6,478 nucleotides of DNA from JBGPYM01 sp041493205. GTDB lineage: Bacteria > Bacteroidota > Ignavibacteria > UBA10030 > UBA6906. The first letter of the stretch is position 1; every line of letters starts with the position of its first letter. Below are positions 1 to 5,315 of this stretch, piece by piece. The translations under genes were made by a program, and so were the position numbers. Below the pieces are notes generated by a model. It saw only the letters and a program-made list of their open reading frames with translations. It was not told the DNA's origin and did no database searches. The stretch covers positions 1 to 6,478 of the forward strand of contig JBGPYM010000188.1 of NCBI GenBank assembly GCA_041493205.1, in the 5' to 3' direction.

Positions 1-161
1 AAGAACCTGATCGCGGGCGTCCAGAGCGCGAAGGCGGCGACCGTCAGCGGGCGGAAGGTCGCCGGCGTCGCCAGGTATCCGAGAAGGGCCGCGACGAGAT
101 AGAGGCCGACCGCGAGCGTGTTCCCGTCGAGCATCGGCGTGAATCCGCAGCTCACCGTCAT
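1..161 (-). CDS. N-terminal part of an unrecognised membrane protein, runs off the window
   Basis: The minus strand is open from an ATG at 161-159 to the window edge, giving 53 codons. An in-frame TAG lies five codons upstream (176-174), so the start cannot be much earlier. Nearly all third codon positions are G or C, and the protein has a clear hydrophobic stretch at about residues 14-31 (LAVGLYLVAALLGYL) followed by a second one beginning near residue 40, as expected of a multi-spanning membrane protein. No convincing Shine-Dalgarno sequence stands at a normal distance (the G-run at 188-183 is about 21 nt away), so the start could instead be the internal GTG (codon 3) or ATG (codon 10). The gene is divergent from the cluster at 215. 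I do not recognise the family; too little is present to assign a function. Confidence 0.55.
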   Translation of the reverse strand, partial: MTVSCGFTPMLDGNTLAVGLYLVAALLGYLATPATFRPLTVAAFALWTPAIRF

Positions 162-214
162 GGCGCTCGCACACTATGCTGTCCCCCTGATCGCCAGCAC
201 GAAAGGATAAGTCG

Positions 215-730
215 ATGGAGACGCTCCTCGGATTCGGGAACGGGATCGAGCAATACCTCATCGTGCTCTGCATGTATGCGGCGCTCTTTGTCATCATGCG
301 ATACGCCCACCCCGTGGTCGAGCTCAATTTCAGAACGACATTCCTGGTCCTCTGGGTGGGTTGGGGAGTCGGGGTCTTCTTCGGCAATTATCTCTGCTAT
401 CTCCTCGGCATCATGAGCTTTCTCCCCTGGTTGAATAATGCGCTCCATACATTTGTCTGGATCGGCCTCTGCCTCGGATTTCTCTACGCAGGGTGCCACA
501 ACCAGCCCTTTCTCGAACAGTTCGCGCTCTTCTTCATTTTCAGCCTGTTCGTCAAAGTGACTGAACGGGAGATCCTCGGCACCTGGGAATTTGATCACTT
601 CTTTTTCGTTCACGGAAACATCGCCTACCTCCTTGGCTGGAGTCTCCTCGATGGCCTCTATCCCGTCATCTCCATAGCGGTGCTGAAAGTCGTGTCGCGG
701 TTTGTCGACGGCGTCGTCATCCCTTCCTGA
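215..730 (+). CDS. Small polytopic membrane protein of unknown function
   Basis: This 171-residue protein starts at an ATG preceded by GAAAGGA (201-207) at 7-nt spacing. It is strongly hydrophobic, with about five likely membrane segments near residues 12-31, 42-66, 76-94, 100-115 and 131-160. It has no cleavable signal peptide. Polar residues worth noting are the cluster E117-R118-E119 and the stretch D127-H128...H133 between the last segments; conserved acidic and histidine residues inside membrane proteins can be functional, but I cannot tell whether these are conserved. I do not recognise the family. The gene ends 15 nt before the metallophosphoesterase and is probably co-transcribed with it, so a role as its membrane partner or in the same envelope process is an inference from position. 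Its GC content (about 54% in the part counted) is much lower than that of the divergent gene next to it. Confidence 0.85.
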   Translation: METLLGFGNGIEQYLIVLCMYAALFVIMRYAHPVVELNFRTTFLVLWVGWGVGVFFGNYLCYLLGIMSFLPWLNNALHTFVWIGLCLGFLYAGCHNQPFLEQFALFFIFSLFVKVTEREILGTWEFDHFFFVHGNIAYLLGWSLLDGLYPVISIAVLKVVSRFVDGVVIPS

Positions 731-731
731 C

Positions 732-737
732 AAGGAG
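732..737 (+). promoter_or_regulatory. Shine-Dalgarno sequence fixing the GTG start at 746
   Basis: AAGGAG lies 8 nt before GTG 746, right after the TGA of the upstream gene (728-730). No ATG sits at a suitable distance, so the non-AUG start is well supported. Confidence 0.75.
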
Positions 738-745
738 CCCACACG

Positions 746-2293
746 GTGCCTCACTCTGCGCGTAAACGAAAGCAACAGAGCAACGAGATTACACGTCTTC
801 TCGGGTCATCGGAAGCGATGCCACCGGACCGGACACCCCTTGCCCGCATCAAAGCGGATCGGCAGGACATCCTTATCATCAGTGATCTCCACGTCGGCGG
901 TGGCATGAACCCCGGAGGGATCTTCGGGGGGACCGAAAATTTCTTCGCGGATGCCTCACTGGCACGACTGCTGAGCCACGTGGATGAACGCATCGCCGGG
1001 AAAGGGAGCTCTTCGGGGCTCCTCGTGATCAACGGAGATTTTGTTGATTTTCTCCGGATCGTGTCTGTCCCGGATTCGGAAGAGGATTTCCAGAGGTGGG
1101 AAGAGGCCCTCGGGAGCATCGGCATGACCGACCGGCCCGCGGAAGCGCTCAAGACAACCATCTCCGCCACGGAGAAGGATGTCGGACTGAAGACGCACGA
1201 CTTCAAATCGATCTGGAAACTGGATACCGCCATCAGGGGTCATCCCGCGCTGTTCGCCGGGCTCGCCGGCTGGATTCACGGTAACAACTCGCTCCTCATC
1301 CTCAAGGGGAACCATGACCTCGAATGGTACTGGAAGCCCGTCCGCGACTATCTCCGGGTGGCTCTCGCGGAGCGGCTCCTCCTGATTCGTCCACGTGCGA
1401 CGTTCAACGCCTGCCTCAAAACCGTCATCGGTGCTCTGCAGTTTATCGACGATGCCTGCATCATCGACGGGCAAATCTACATTGAACACGGCCACCGGTA
1501 TGACAAGTTCAGCACCGTGGTGGGTGCTCCCACATGGGGAAGAACCGGAAGGGAGCTCAACATACCGTTCGGATCATTCTTCAACCGTTATCTGGTGAAC
1601 AAGCTCGAGCTTGTCTATCCGTTTATGGACAATGTCCGCCCGCGGGAGAACATTCTCCACATCCTTATGCGCGACCGGTTCTCCCTCGGGCTCAAAGTCC
1701 TGTTCTCATACATCCCGTTCACGCTCCGCATGATCCCGAAGAGGTACGCGCGTTACTTGTTCAAGCCGCTCTTTTGGTATCTTGTCGCACTTGGGATTCC
1801 TCTCGTGCTAGTCCTGGTCCTCTGGGGAAACCGGCTTCTCCCGCTCCTTGCAGGCGCGGCATCGGGGACCCCCGCACCGCAGGGAATATGGGGCTTCATC
1901 CTGCAGTACGGTACGGGAGTGCTGAAGGACTCCGGCGTTCTGTTCGTCGGGTATCTCCTCTCCCGCGTCGTGGCGTATTTCCAGCTTTCGGAACCCGATG
2001 ACCTGGTGGAACCCGCGGAGAAGAAACTAAACGAATTCCCCGATTGCAGCCTCGTGACGTTCGGGCATACGCACAATCCCGAACAGCGCCGCGTCGGCGA
2101 CCGGTGGTACATCAATTCAGGGACCTGGATTCCGATTATCGAAGCGTCCAGCGGTGCATTGCGGGCGGATAAGACCTACGCCCTGATCTATCTTGAGCGT
2201 ACCCCGGCCGGCCGGCTGGCGGTCCGTCCGCTCAAGCGCTGGAACGACGATGCGGGCCGCATGGAAGACCTTGTGATCGTGGAGAGAAAATGA
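746..2293 (+). CDS. Calcineurin-like metallophosphoesterase interrupted by transmembrane segments
   Basis: This 515-residue protein belongs to the calcineurin-like metallophosphoesterase superfamily, which hydrolyses phosphomono- or diesters with a two-metal centre. All signature blocks are present: D47-L-H49, G97-D98, G188-N189-H190-D191, H248-G249-H250 and G440-H441-T442-H443. The active site therefore looks intact. The order resembles LpxH-type enzymes, but the third block is GNHD and the fourth HGH, so it should not be named LpxH. The unusual part is the distance of about 190 residues between the fourth and fifth blocks. It contains a basic, amphipathic stretch (about 311-340) and hydrophobic segments near 343-369 and 381-411, which look like a membrane hairpin keeping both halves of the active site on the same side. 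There is no signal peptide, so the catalytic side is probably cytoplasmic. The substrate is unknown; a membrane-proximal phosphoester is an inference. It starts with GTG and lies 15 nt from each neighbour. Confidence 0.93.
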   Translation: MPHSARKRKQQSNEITRLLGSSEAMPPDRTPLARIKADRQDILIISDLHVGGGMNPGGIFGGTENFFADASLARLLSHVDERIAGKGSSSGLLVINGDFVDFLRIVSVPDSEEDFQRWEEALGSIGMTDRPAEALKTTISATEKDVGLKTHDFKSIWKLDTAIRGHPALFAGLAGWIHGNNSLLILKGNHDLEWYWKPVRDYLRVALAERLLLIRPRATFNACLKTVIGALQFIDDACIIDGQIYIEHGHRYDKFSTVVGAPTWGRTGRELNIPFGSFFNRYLVNKLELVYPFMDNVRPRENILHILMRDRFSLGLKVLFSYIPFTLRMIPKRYARYLFKPLFWYLVALGIPLVLVLVLWGNRLLPLLAGAASGTPAPQGIWGFILQYGTGVLKDSGVLFVGYLLSRVVAYFQLSEPDDLVEPAEKKLNEFPDCSLVTFGHTHNPEQRRVGDRWYINSGTWIPIIEASSGALRADKTYALIYLERTPAGRLAVRPLKRWNDDAGRMEDLVIVERK

Positions 2294-2308
2294 CGGTGGA
2301 GGAGCGCG

Positions 2309-3139
2309 ATGAAATTCTATGTCCCGGTTCTGCTGGCCTTGATCCTTGGGGGGTGTTCGTTTGGGCAATGGGGGAAGGATCTTGGCGGGGGACTCACGCA
2401 GGGGGCGGCCGAACACGTTGATTCGCTGGGATCGAAATTTGTGGGGGGAGCGGTCGATACCCTTACCGCCGCCGCGACCCAGGAACGCCTCAACCTGCTC
2501 ATTGAGCGCCTCGGCAATTCGCTCGCCCGGCAGGCGGCGCAGACGCGCGATACCCTCCTCGGTGAGTACTCGGTCCGGCTGATCGCACGGCTCAGGCAGG
2601 ATCTGCTGGGTGCGGGGACGAAGGCGGATCTCGGGGCGATAAGGGACGAGGTGATCGGCATACGCACCAGGCAGATGATCGGCGGCCTCCGCGACGAACT
2701 CCTCGGTGATCAGACGATCATGCGGGCCTCGTCACTCAGGGATAATCTCCTCGGCCAGTCCACGCAAATCGCCGTCCAGGCGATTGTGGACAGTGCGATG
2801 ATCAGTCTCGTCAGGCGGTATAACAAAGATCTGGCCCCGGAACTCCAGTCGCAATTCACGTTTCTGCAGAGGAATGCGACGCAACTCCTCATCCTGATCG
2901 CAGTTCTTGCAGTTGGGGTCATTGCATTCGTGTGGTGGCAGAAGACAAAATACCGCAGGCTGCTCGCCCTCCTGGCAAATCAGATTCACAACATCCCCGA
3001 CAAGAACTCCTATGATCAGCTCACCCGCGGGGTTCAACTCAAGGCCCAGGAATCGGGTACGGAGCCGCTCCTGAGGAAGGTTCTGGCCGATCAGGGGCTC
3101 CTCGGCTCCGCCGCATGGGTCACCCGTGAGGCGAGGTAA
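2309..3139 (+). CDS. Repeat-containing lipoprotein with a C-terminal transmembrane helix
   Basis: This 276-residue protein starts at an ATG preceded by GGAGGAG (2298-2304). The first 15 residues are a lipoprotein signal peptide ending in the lipobox LGG-C, with C16 as the predicted lipidated residue. Residues 64-159, and less clearly 48-175, consist of 16-residue repeats; the best five begin at R80, R96, R112, R128 and R144 with the pattern R-D-x-L-L-G and a Thr/Ser at position 9. The repeats are probably helical. A strong transmembrane segment spans about 192-210, followed by the basic KTKYRR (212-217), so the last 65 residues are predicted to be cytoplasmic. A lipid anchor plus a transmembrane helix about 175 residues apart would allow the protein to reach from the outer to the inner membrane, though both ends could also sit in the inner membrane. 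The family is not recognised. It is the last gene of the phosphoesterase cluster. Confidence 0.88.
   Translation: MKFYVPVLLALILGGCSFGQWGKDLGGGLTQGAAEHVDSLGSKFVGGAVDTLTAAATQERLNLLIERLGNSLARQAAQTRDTLLGEYSVRLIARLRQDLLGAGTKADLGAIRDEVIGIRTRQMIGGLRDELLGDQTIMRASSLRDNLLGQSTQIAVQAIVDSAMISLVRRYNKDLAPELQSQFTFLQRNATQLLILIAVLAVGVIAFVWWQKTKYRRLLALLANQIHNIPDKNSYDQLTRGVQLKAQESGTEPLLRKVLADQGLLGSAAWVTREAR
2546..2785 (+). repeat. Five in-frame 48-bp repeat units encoding 16-residue repeats
   Basis: Units begin at 2546, 2594, 2642, 2690 and 2738 with no insertions. Each encodes R-(D/Q)-x-(L/V)-(L/I)-G, then Ser/Thr at position 9 and Leu/Ile at position 16. At the DNA level the units have diverged strongly; the GAT/GAC codon and the CTC-CTC-GG core are best kept. 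A weaker unit precedes (LIERLG, starting at residue 64) and another follows (VDSAMI, starting at residue 160). Confidence 0.85.
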
Positions 3140-3160
3140 CCGCACCGCCCGGGCGCGGTT
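3138..3160 (+). terminator. Hairpin overlapping the stop codon of the repeat lipoprotein gene
   Basis: AACCG (3138-3142) can pair with CGGTT (3156-3160), with an inner self-complementary CGCCCGGGCG (3146-3155) and a three-base bulge. The stem is GC-rich, but only TTCTTC follows rather than a real T-run, so intrinsic termination is uncertain; it could equally protect the 3' end of the mRNA. Confidence 0.4.
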
Positions 3161-3390
3161 CTTCACCCTGTACGGCATGCCTTAATGTCTCCGATTCCCT
3201 TCTGAATCCTCTGCACGTGAGCTCCTAAGCTCTTCCGCAATCCTGCCGCCAGTCTGACCCGAAGTCTCTCACGCCCCCGTCGTCACCCCCATGACGCGTT
3301 AGCCCGTTCAGCTCAACACGGGCTTTCATTGCGAAAGAAAAATGACGGTAGCCGTATCTAATACATCGACACGATTAAGTGACGACTCAC
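3140..3390. other. Non-coding intergenic stretch with several small hairpins
   Basis: I see no supported gene or tRNA in these roughly 250 bases. They contain inverted repeats at 3219-3232 (GAGCT/AGCTC), 3281-3296 (CGTCA/TGACG) and 3301-3324 (AGCCCGT/ACGGGCT). The region turns AT-rich after about 3325. A weak -10-like TCTAAT lies at 3357-3362, but no -35 box stands at proper spacing, so the promoter of the second cluster is likely here yet cannot be pinned down. The region separates two gene clusters whose internal gaps are all under 40 nt. Confidence 0.6.
3301..3326 (+). terminator. Candidate intrinsic terminator upstream of the second cluster
   Basis: AGCCCGT (3301-3307) and ACGGGCT (3318-3324) form a perfect 7-bp stem with a 10-base loop, followed by a short T-run (3324-3326) and then CATT. 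The T-run is short, so the call is tentative. Together with the hairpin at 3138-3160 it fits an end of the first transcription unit. Confidence 0.45.
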
Positions 3391-3774
3391 ATGAATGCCG
3401 TTACCCTCATCGTCCTCATCGCTGGTTACATCGCAGGCTGCAAGGTCCCCGGGGAAGTTGACACGTCACTCCTTGTGGCGAATCTCCGGTTCTCTCCCGC
3501 CGCCTTCGACTCGTTCAAAGGGAATACGGAGATCCGCTATTCTCTCGGCGAGCCGGCCGAAGTGAGCTGCGTAATCGTGAGAAGGGGAACTGCTCCCCCG
3601 GATCTCCTCGTCACGACTCTCTGCGCCGCAGTGCATGAATCGAGGGGGACGCATGCCCATACATGGCTCGGCGATACGAATACTGGCCTCTTTGCGCCTG
3701 CGGGAGACTACATCGGCATCGTCACTGTGCGCGATCACCGGTATGAGGCGACCGTGCGGATCTTTCACTATTAA
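3391..3774 (+). CDS. Small lipoprotein with a FlgD/Ig-like beta-sandwich domain
   Basis: From ATG 3391 the protein is 127 residues. A GTG at 3379, directly after an in-frame TAA (3376-3378), is the only earlier start and would add four residues; neither start has a good Shine-Dalgarno sequence. The N-terminus is a short hydrophobic signal ending in IAG-C, with C17 as the predicted lipidated cysteine, so this is probably a lipoprotein. It lacks the usual Lys or Arg at the very N-terminus, which is a weak point. The remainder resembles the FlgD-type Ig-like fold: an opening FSPAAFD and EIRYSLGEPAEVSCVIV, then a turn, TWLGDTNTGLFAPAGDYIGIV and a last strand. Such domains usually sit at the ends of large secreted proteins; here it forms nearly the whole protein. 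It probably acts in protein-protein contacts at the envelope. It is the first gene of the second cluster. Confidence 0.75.
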   Translation: MNAVTLIVLIAGYIAGCKVPGEVDTSLLVANLRFSPAAFDSFKGNTEIRYSLGEPAEVSCVIVRRGTAPPDLLVTTLCAAVHESRGTHAHTWLGDTNTGLFAPAGDYIGIVTVRDHRYEATVRIFHY

Positions 3775-3783
3775 GGAACCAAC

Positions 3784-3791
3784 AGAGGAGG
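3784..3791 (+). promoter_or_regulatory. Strong Shine-Dalgarno sequence fixing the start at 3797
   Basis: AGAGGAGG lies 5 nt before ATG 3797. It rules out the longer reading from 3635, which would overlap the upstream gene by 140 bases and bury the lipoprotein signal. Confidence 0.85.
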
Positions 3792-3796
3792 TGCTC

Positions 3797-4615
3797 ATGC
3801 TTCGGATCAACGTTCGTCGTTCCACGGGCGGTTCACACCCTGCGTCCAGGGTCGTGCCGGTCACGTTGCTGCTTGTGACCCTCGCCCTTTGCGGCTGCTC
3901 TCGTGAGTCGGGACAACCAAGCCAGCCCGCGGAACCCGCTGCAGGCGGTCTGGAAGCCTCCGGGGAGGAGATCCTGATCGGCGCAATCGACGAAGTTGTC
4001 GCGATTGCTGACTGGGCAGGGTCACTCTCTGCCGTTCCCCCGGGGGAGGGGATTGCCGCCGGGACAACAGGTGTGGAAGCGGATTCCGTCTATGTGTATG
4101 GAGAGTTGACGCCCGACGGATTCGGCGCTGTCGTGACCGAACGGCACGGGTATCCCAAGGGATTGCTCCTGATCTCCGTCCGCCGCTCGTTCGGCCGGAA
4201 CGGCGGAATCGTGAGCGAAGTGAAGCGGTATGTCACCAACGAGAGTTTTGCCGCCGATCTGCCGCAGCAATCCGTCTCTTCGGAGGTGCTCCCCCTGATG
4301 CGTGATACCATCGTCACGCATGTGGTCCGCAATGGCAATGTTGAAACCTACACGTTCCGCCTCCCGGTGGTGACGCGGACCGTCAACCAGGTGGATAATT
4401 CCGTCCAGGTGACTTCCCGGTTCGCGCTGAACGGCGCCATCGTCTCCGAAGTGAGCGACGGTCTCGGGACGCTCATACGCCGCACGCTCAGTTCCGCGCT
4501 CCCTTCAGGCGCCCTCGAAACCCGCACGGAATATCCGGGAGGGCGGTGGCGGACCGTCAGTACCCTCGGCCGCGCAGACGGATCCATCCTGCGCGAAATC
4601 ACCTCCGGGCAGTGA
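3797..4615 (+). CDS. Beta-rich lipoprotein of unknown function with a duplicated motif
   Basis: This 272-residue protein starts with the n-region MLRINVRR, followed by a hydrophobic segment (about 19-31) and the lipobox LCG-C, predicting lipidation at C34. A short Pro/Ala/Ser-rich tether (about 38-50) follows, then a region of alternating hydrophobic and polar residues typical of beta-strands. One motif occurs twice: NGGIVSEV (135-142) and NGAIVSEV (212-219), both preceded by a similar strand. The C-terminal third continues with short strand-turn units rich in Gly, Thr and Arg. I do not recognise the family. The residue after the lipidated Cys is Ser, which under the E. coli rule would favour the outer membrane; that rule may not hold in this organism. 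The gene follows the FlgD-like lipoprotein by 22 nt. Confidence 0.85.
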   Translation: MLRINVRRSTGGSHPASRVVPVTLLLVTLALCGCSRESGQPSQPAEPAAGGLEASGEEILIGAIDEVVAIADWAGSLSAVPPGEGIAAGTTGVEADSVYVYGELTPDGFGAVVTERHGYPKGLLLISVRRSFGRNGGIVSEVKRYVTNESFAADLPQQSVSSEVLPLMRDTIVTHVVRNGNVETYTFRLPVVTRTVNQVDNSVQVTSRFALNGAIVSEVSDGLGTLIRRTLSSALPSGALETRTEYPGGRWRTVSTLGRADGSILREITSGQ

Positions 4616-4624
4616 TTCTGCCCG
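4606..4624 (+). terminator. Perfect hairpin around the stop codon at 4613
   Basis: CGGGCAG (4606-4612) and CTGCCCG (4618-4624) form a 7-bp stem; the 5-base loop TGATT contains the stop codon. There is no T-run, so it is not a standard intrinsic terminator. It could attenuate or stabilise the mRNA between the two genes. Confidence 0.35.
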
Positions 4625-4652
4625 TCACTCTCCATGCCGGGGGACGTACATC

Positions 4653-5306
4653 ATGAAATTTCTCGTGCCGCTTCTTCTCGTCGCCGCCGCAAGGGGTATC
4701 GCCCAGGAAGATCCTGATGCTCCGCCAGGGTTGCCGCGGGACGATCCTGGGCCTGCCCGGTCACACTCCACTTCGCAGGATTCGCTCTCGCGGTACCTTG
4801 CGCTCATCGAGATTACACGGGCGGAAGCGGCGGTCAGTGCCTCCGACTTCTGGCACCGGCTCATTCCGCGTGTTCAGGTCAGCGCGTCCCTGGGCGCCCG
4901 GGAGGTTCTCTTTCCCGATCCCGCAGGCGGTTATCTGTTTCCGAGGGATTCGTACCGGGTAACGGTATCGATCGCTCCTGCCGAGATCTTCGACGCCTCC
5001 AGGCATACACTCGCGCTCCTCCACCTTGAGGAGGCCCGAACCCGATACGACCTCCTCCTCGGCAAACAATCGGAGGATCGTCTGGCACGCGTGCGCAAGC
5101 GCCTTGCGCTCACGCACGACCTGGCGCTGGCGCAGGAACAGATGGACCTCGCCCGGCTCCTTCTCGAGTACTATGAACTCCTGTTCAAGCAGGGAAAGAC
5201 CGAATTCCACATCCTGACGCGCGCCCGGCTCGATGCTGTGAAATCAAAGGCCGGCGTCCTCGAACTGGAGCGCAGGGTGCGTGAAGCCGGCGCGGATATC
5301 CCATAG
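4653..5306 (+). CDS. Secreted protein resembling half of a TolC-family outer membrane factor
   Basis: This 217-residue protein starts at an ATG with GGGGGA (4639-4644) 8 nt upstream. It has a signal peptide (MKFLVPLLLV...), probably cut after A17, then a Pro/Asp-rich segment (about 19-40). The rest follows the order of one TolC-family (outer membrane efflux protein) repeat: a helix (46-69), a strand with IPRVQVSASLG (71-81), a loop, a second strand with SYRVTVSIAP ending in EIFDASR (100-117), and two long helices (118-160 and 161-210). The last contains the typical YELLFKQGKTEFHILTRARLDA pattern in shape. TolC proteins are usually 400-500 residues with two such repeats and trimerise into a channel; here only one is present and no second half is encoded nearby. 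It may form a higher oligomer or be a reduced, repurposed relative. The match is by pattern only. Confidence 0.72.
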   Translation: MKFLVPLLLVAAARGIAQEDPDAPPGLPRDDPGPARSHSTSQDSLSRYLALIEITRAEAAVSASDFWHRLIPRVQVSASLGAREVLFPDPAGGYLFPRDSYRVTVSIAPAEIFDASRHTLALLHLEEARTRYDLLLGKQSEDRLARVRKRLALTHDLALAQEQMDLARLLLEYYELLFKQGKTEFHILTRARLDAVKSKAGVLELERRVREAGADIP

Positions 5307-5315
5307 GGCGCCCCC

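Noticed and set aside
158..775. Minus-strand reading frame of 205 codons whose TGA overlaps the ATG of the minus-strand gene at 161 (ATGA)
   Set aside because: The ATGA overlap looks like operon coupling, but the protein is extremely acidic and hydrophilic, the usual mirror image of a hydrophobic gene on the other strand. The plus-strand gene at 215-730 has a ribosome binding site and convincing membrane segments.
956..1495. Minus-strand reading frame of 179 codons
   Set aside because: It lies wholly inside the metallophosphoesterase gene, whose catalytic motifs establish the real frame; it shows no recognisable domain.
746..2293. Naming the phosphoesterase LpxH (UDP-2,3-diacylglucosamine hydrolase)
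   Set aside because: It is about twice the LpxH length, has GNHD and HGH at the third and fourth blocks and carries a membrane insertion.
2546..2785. CRISPR-like or intergenic tandem repeat
   Set aside because: The 48-bp periodicity is in frame inside a gene, is conserved mainly at the protein level and has no spacers.
2732..3178. Minus-strand reading frame of 148 codons reaching into the intergenic region
   Set aside because: It is mostly antisense to the repeat lipoprotein gene, with no Shine-Dalgarno sequence or domain to support it.
3329..3362. Sigma-70-like promoter TTGCGA ... TCTAAT
   Set aside because: The spacer is 22 nt, too long for a normal promoter, and the -35 match is only 4 of 6.
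3635..3796. N-terminal extension of 54 residues for the beta-rich lipoprotein
   Set aside because: It would overlap the upstream gene by 140 bases; the strong AGAGGAGG before 3797 and the lipoprotein signal starting there fix the later start.
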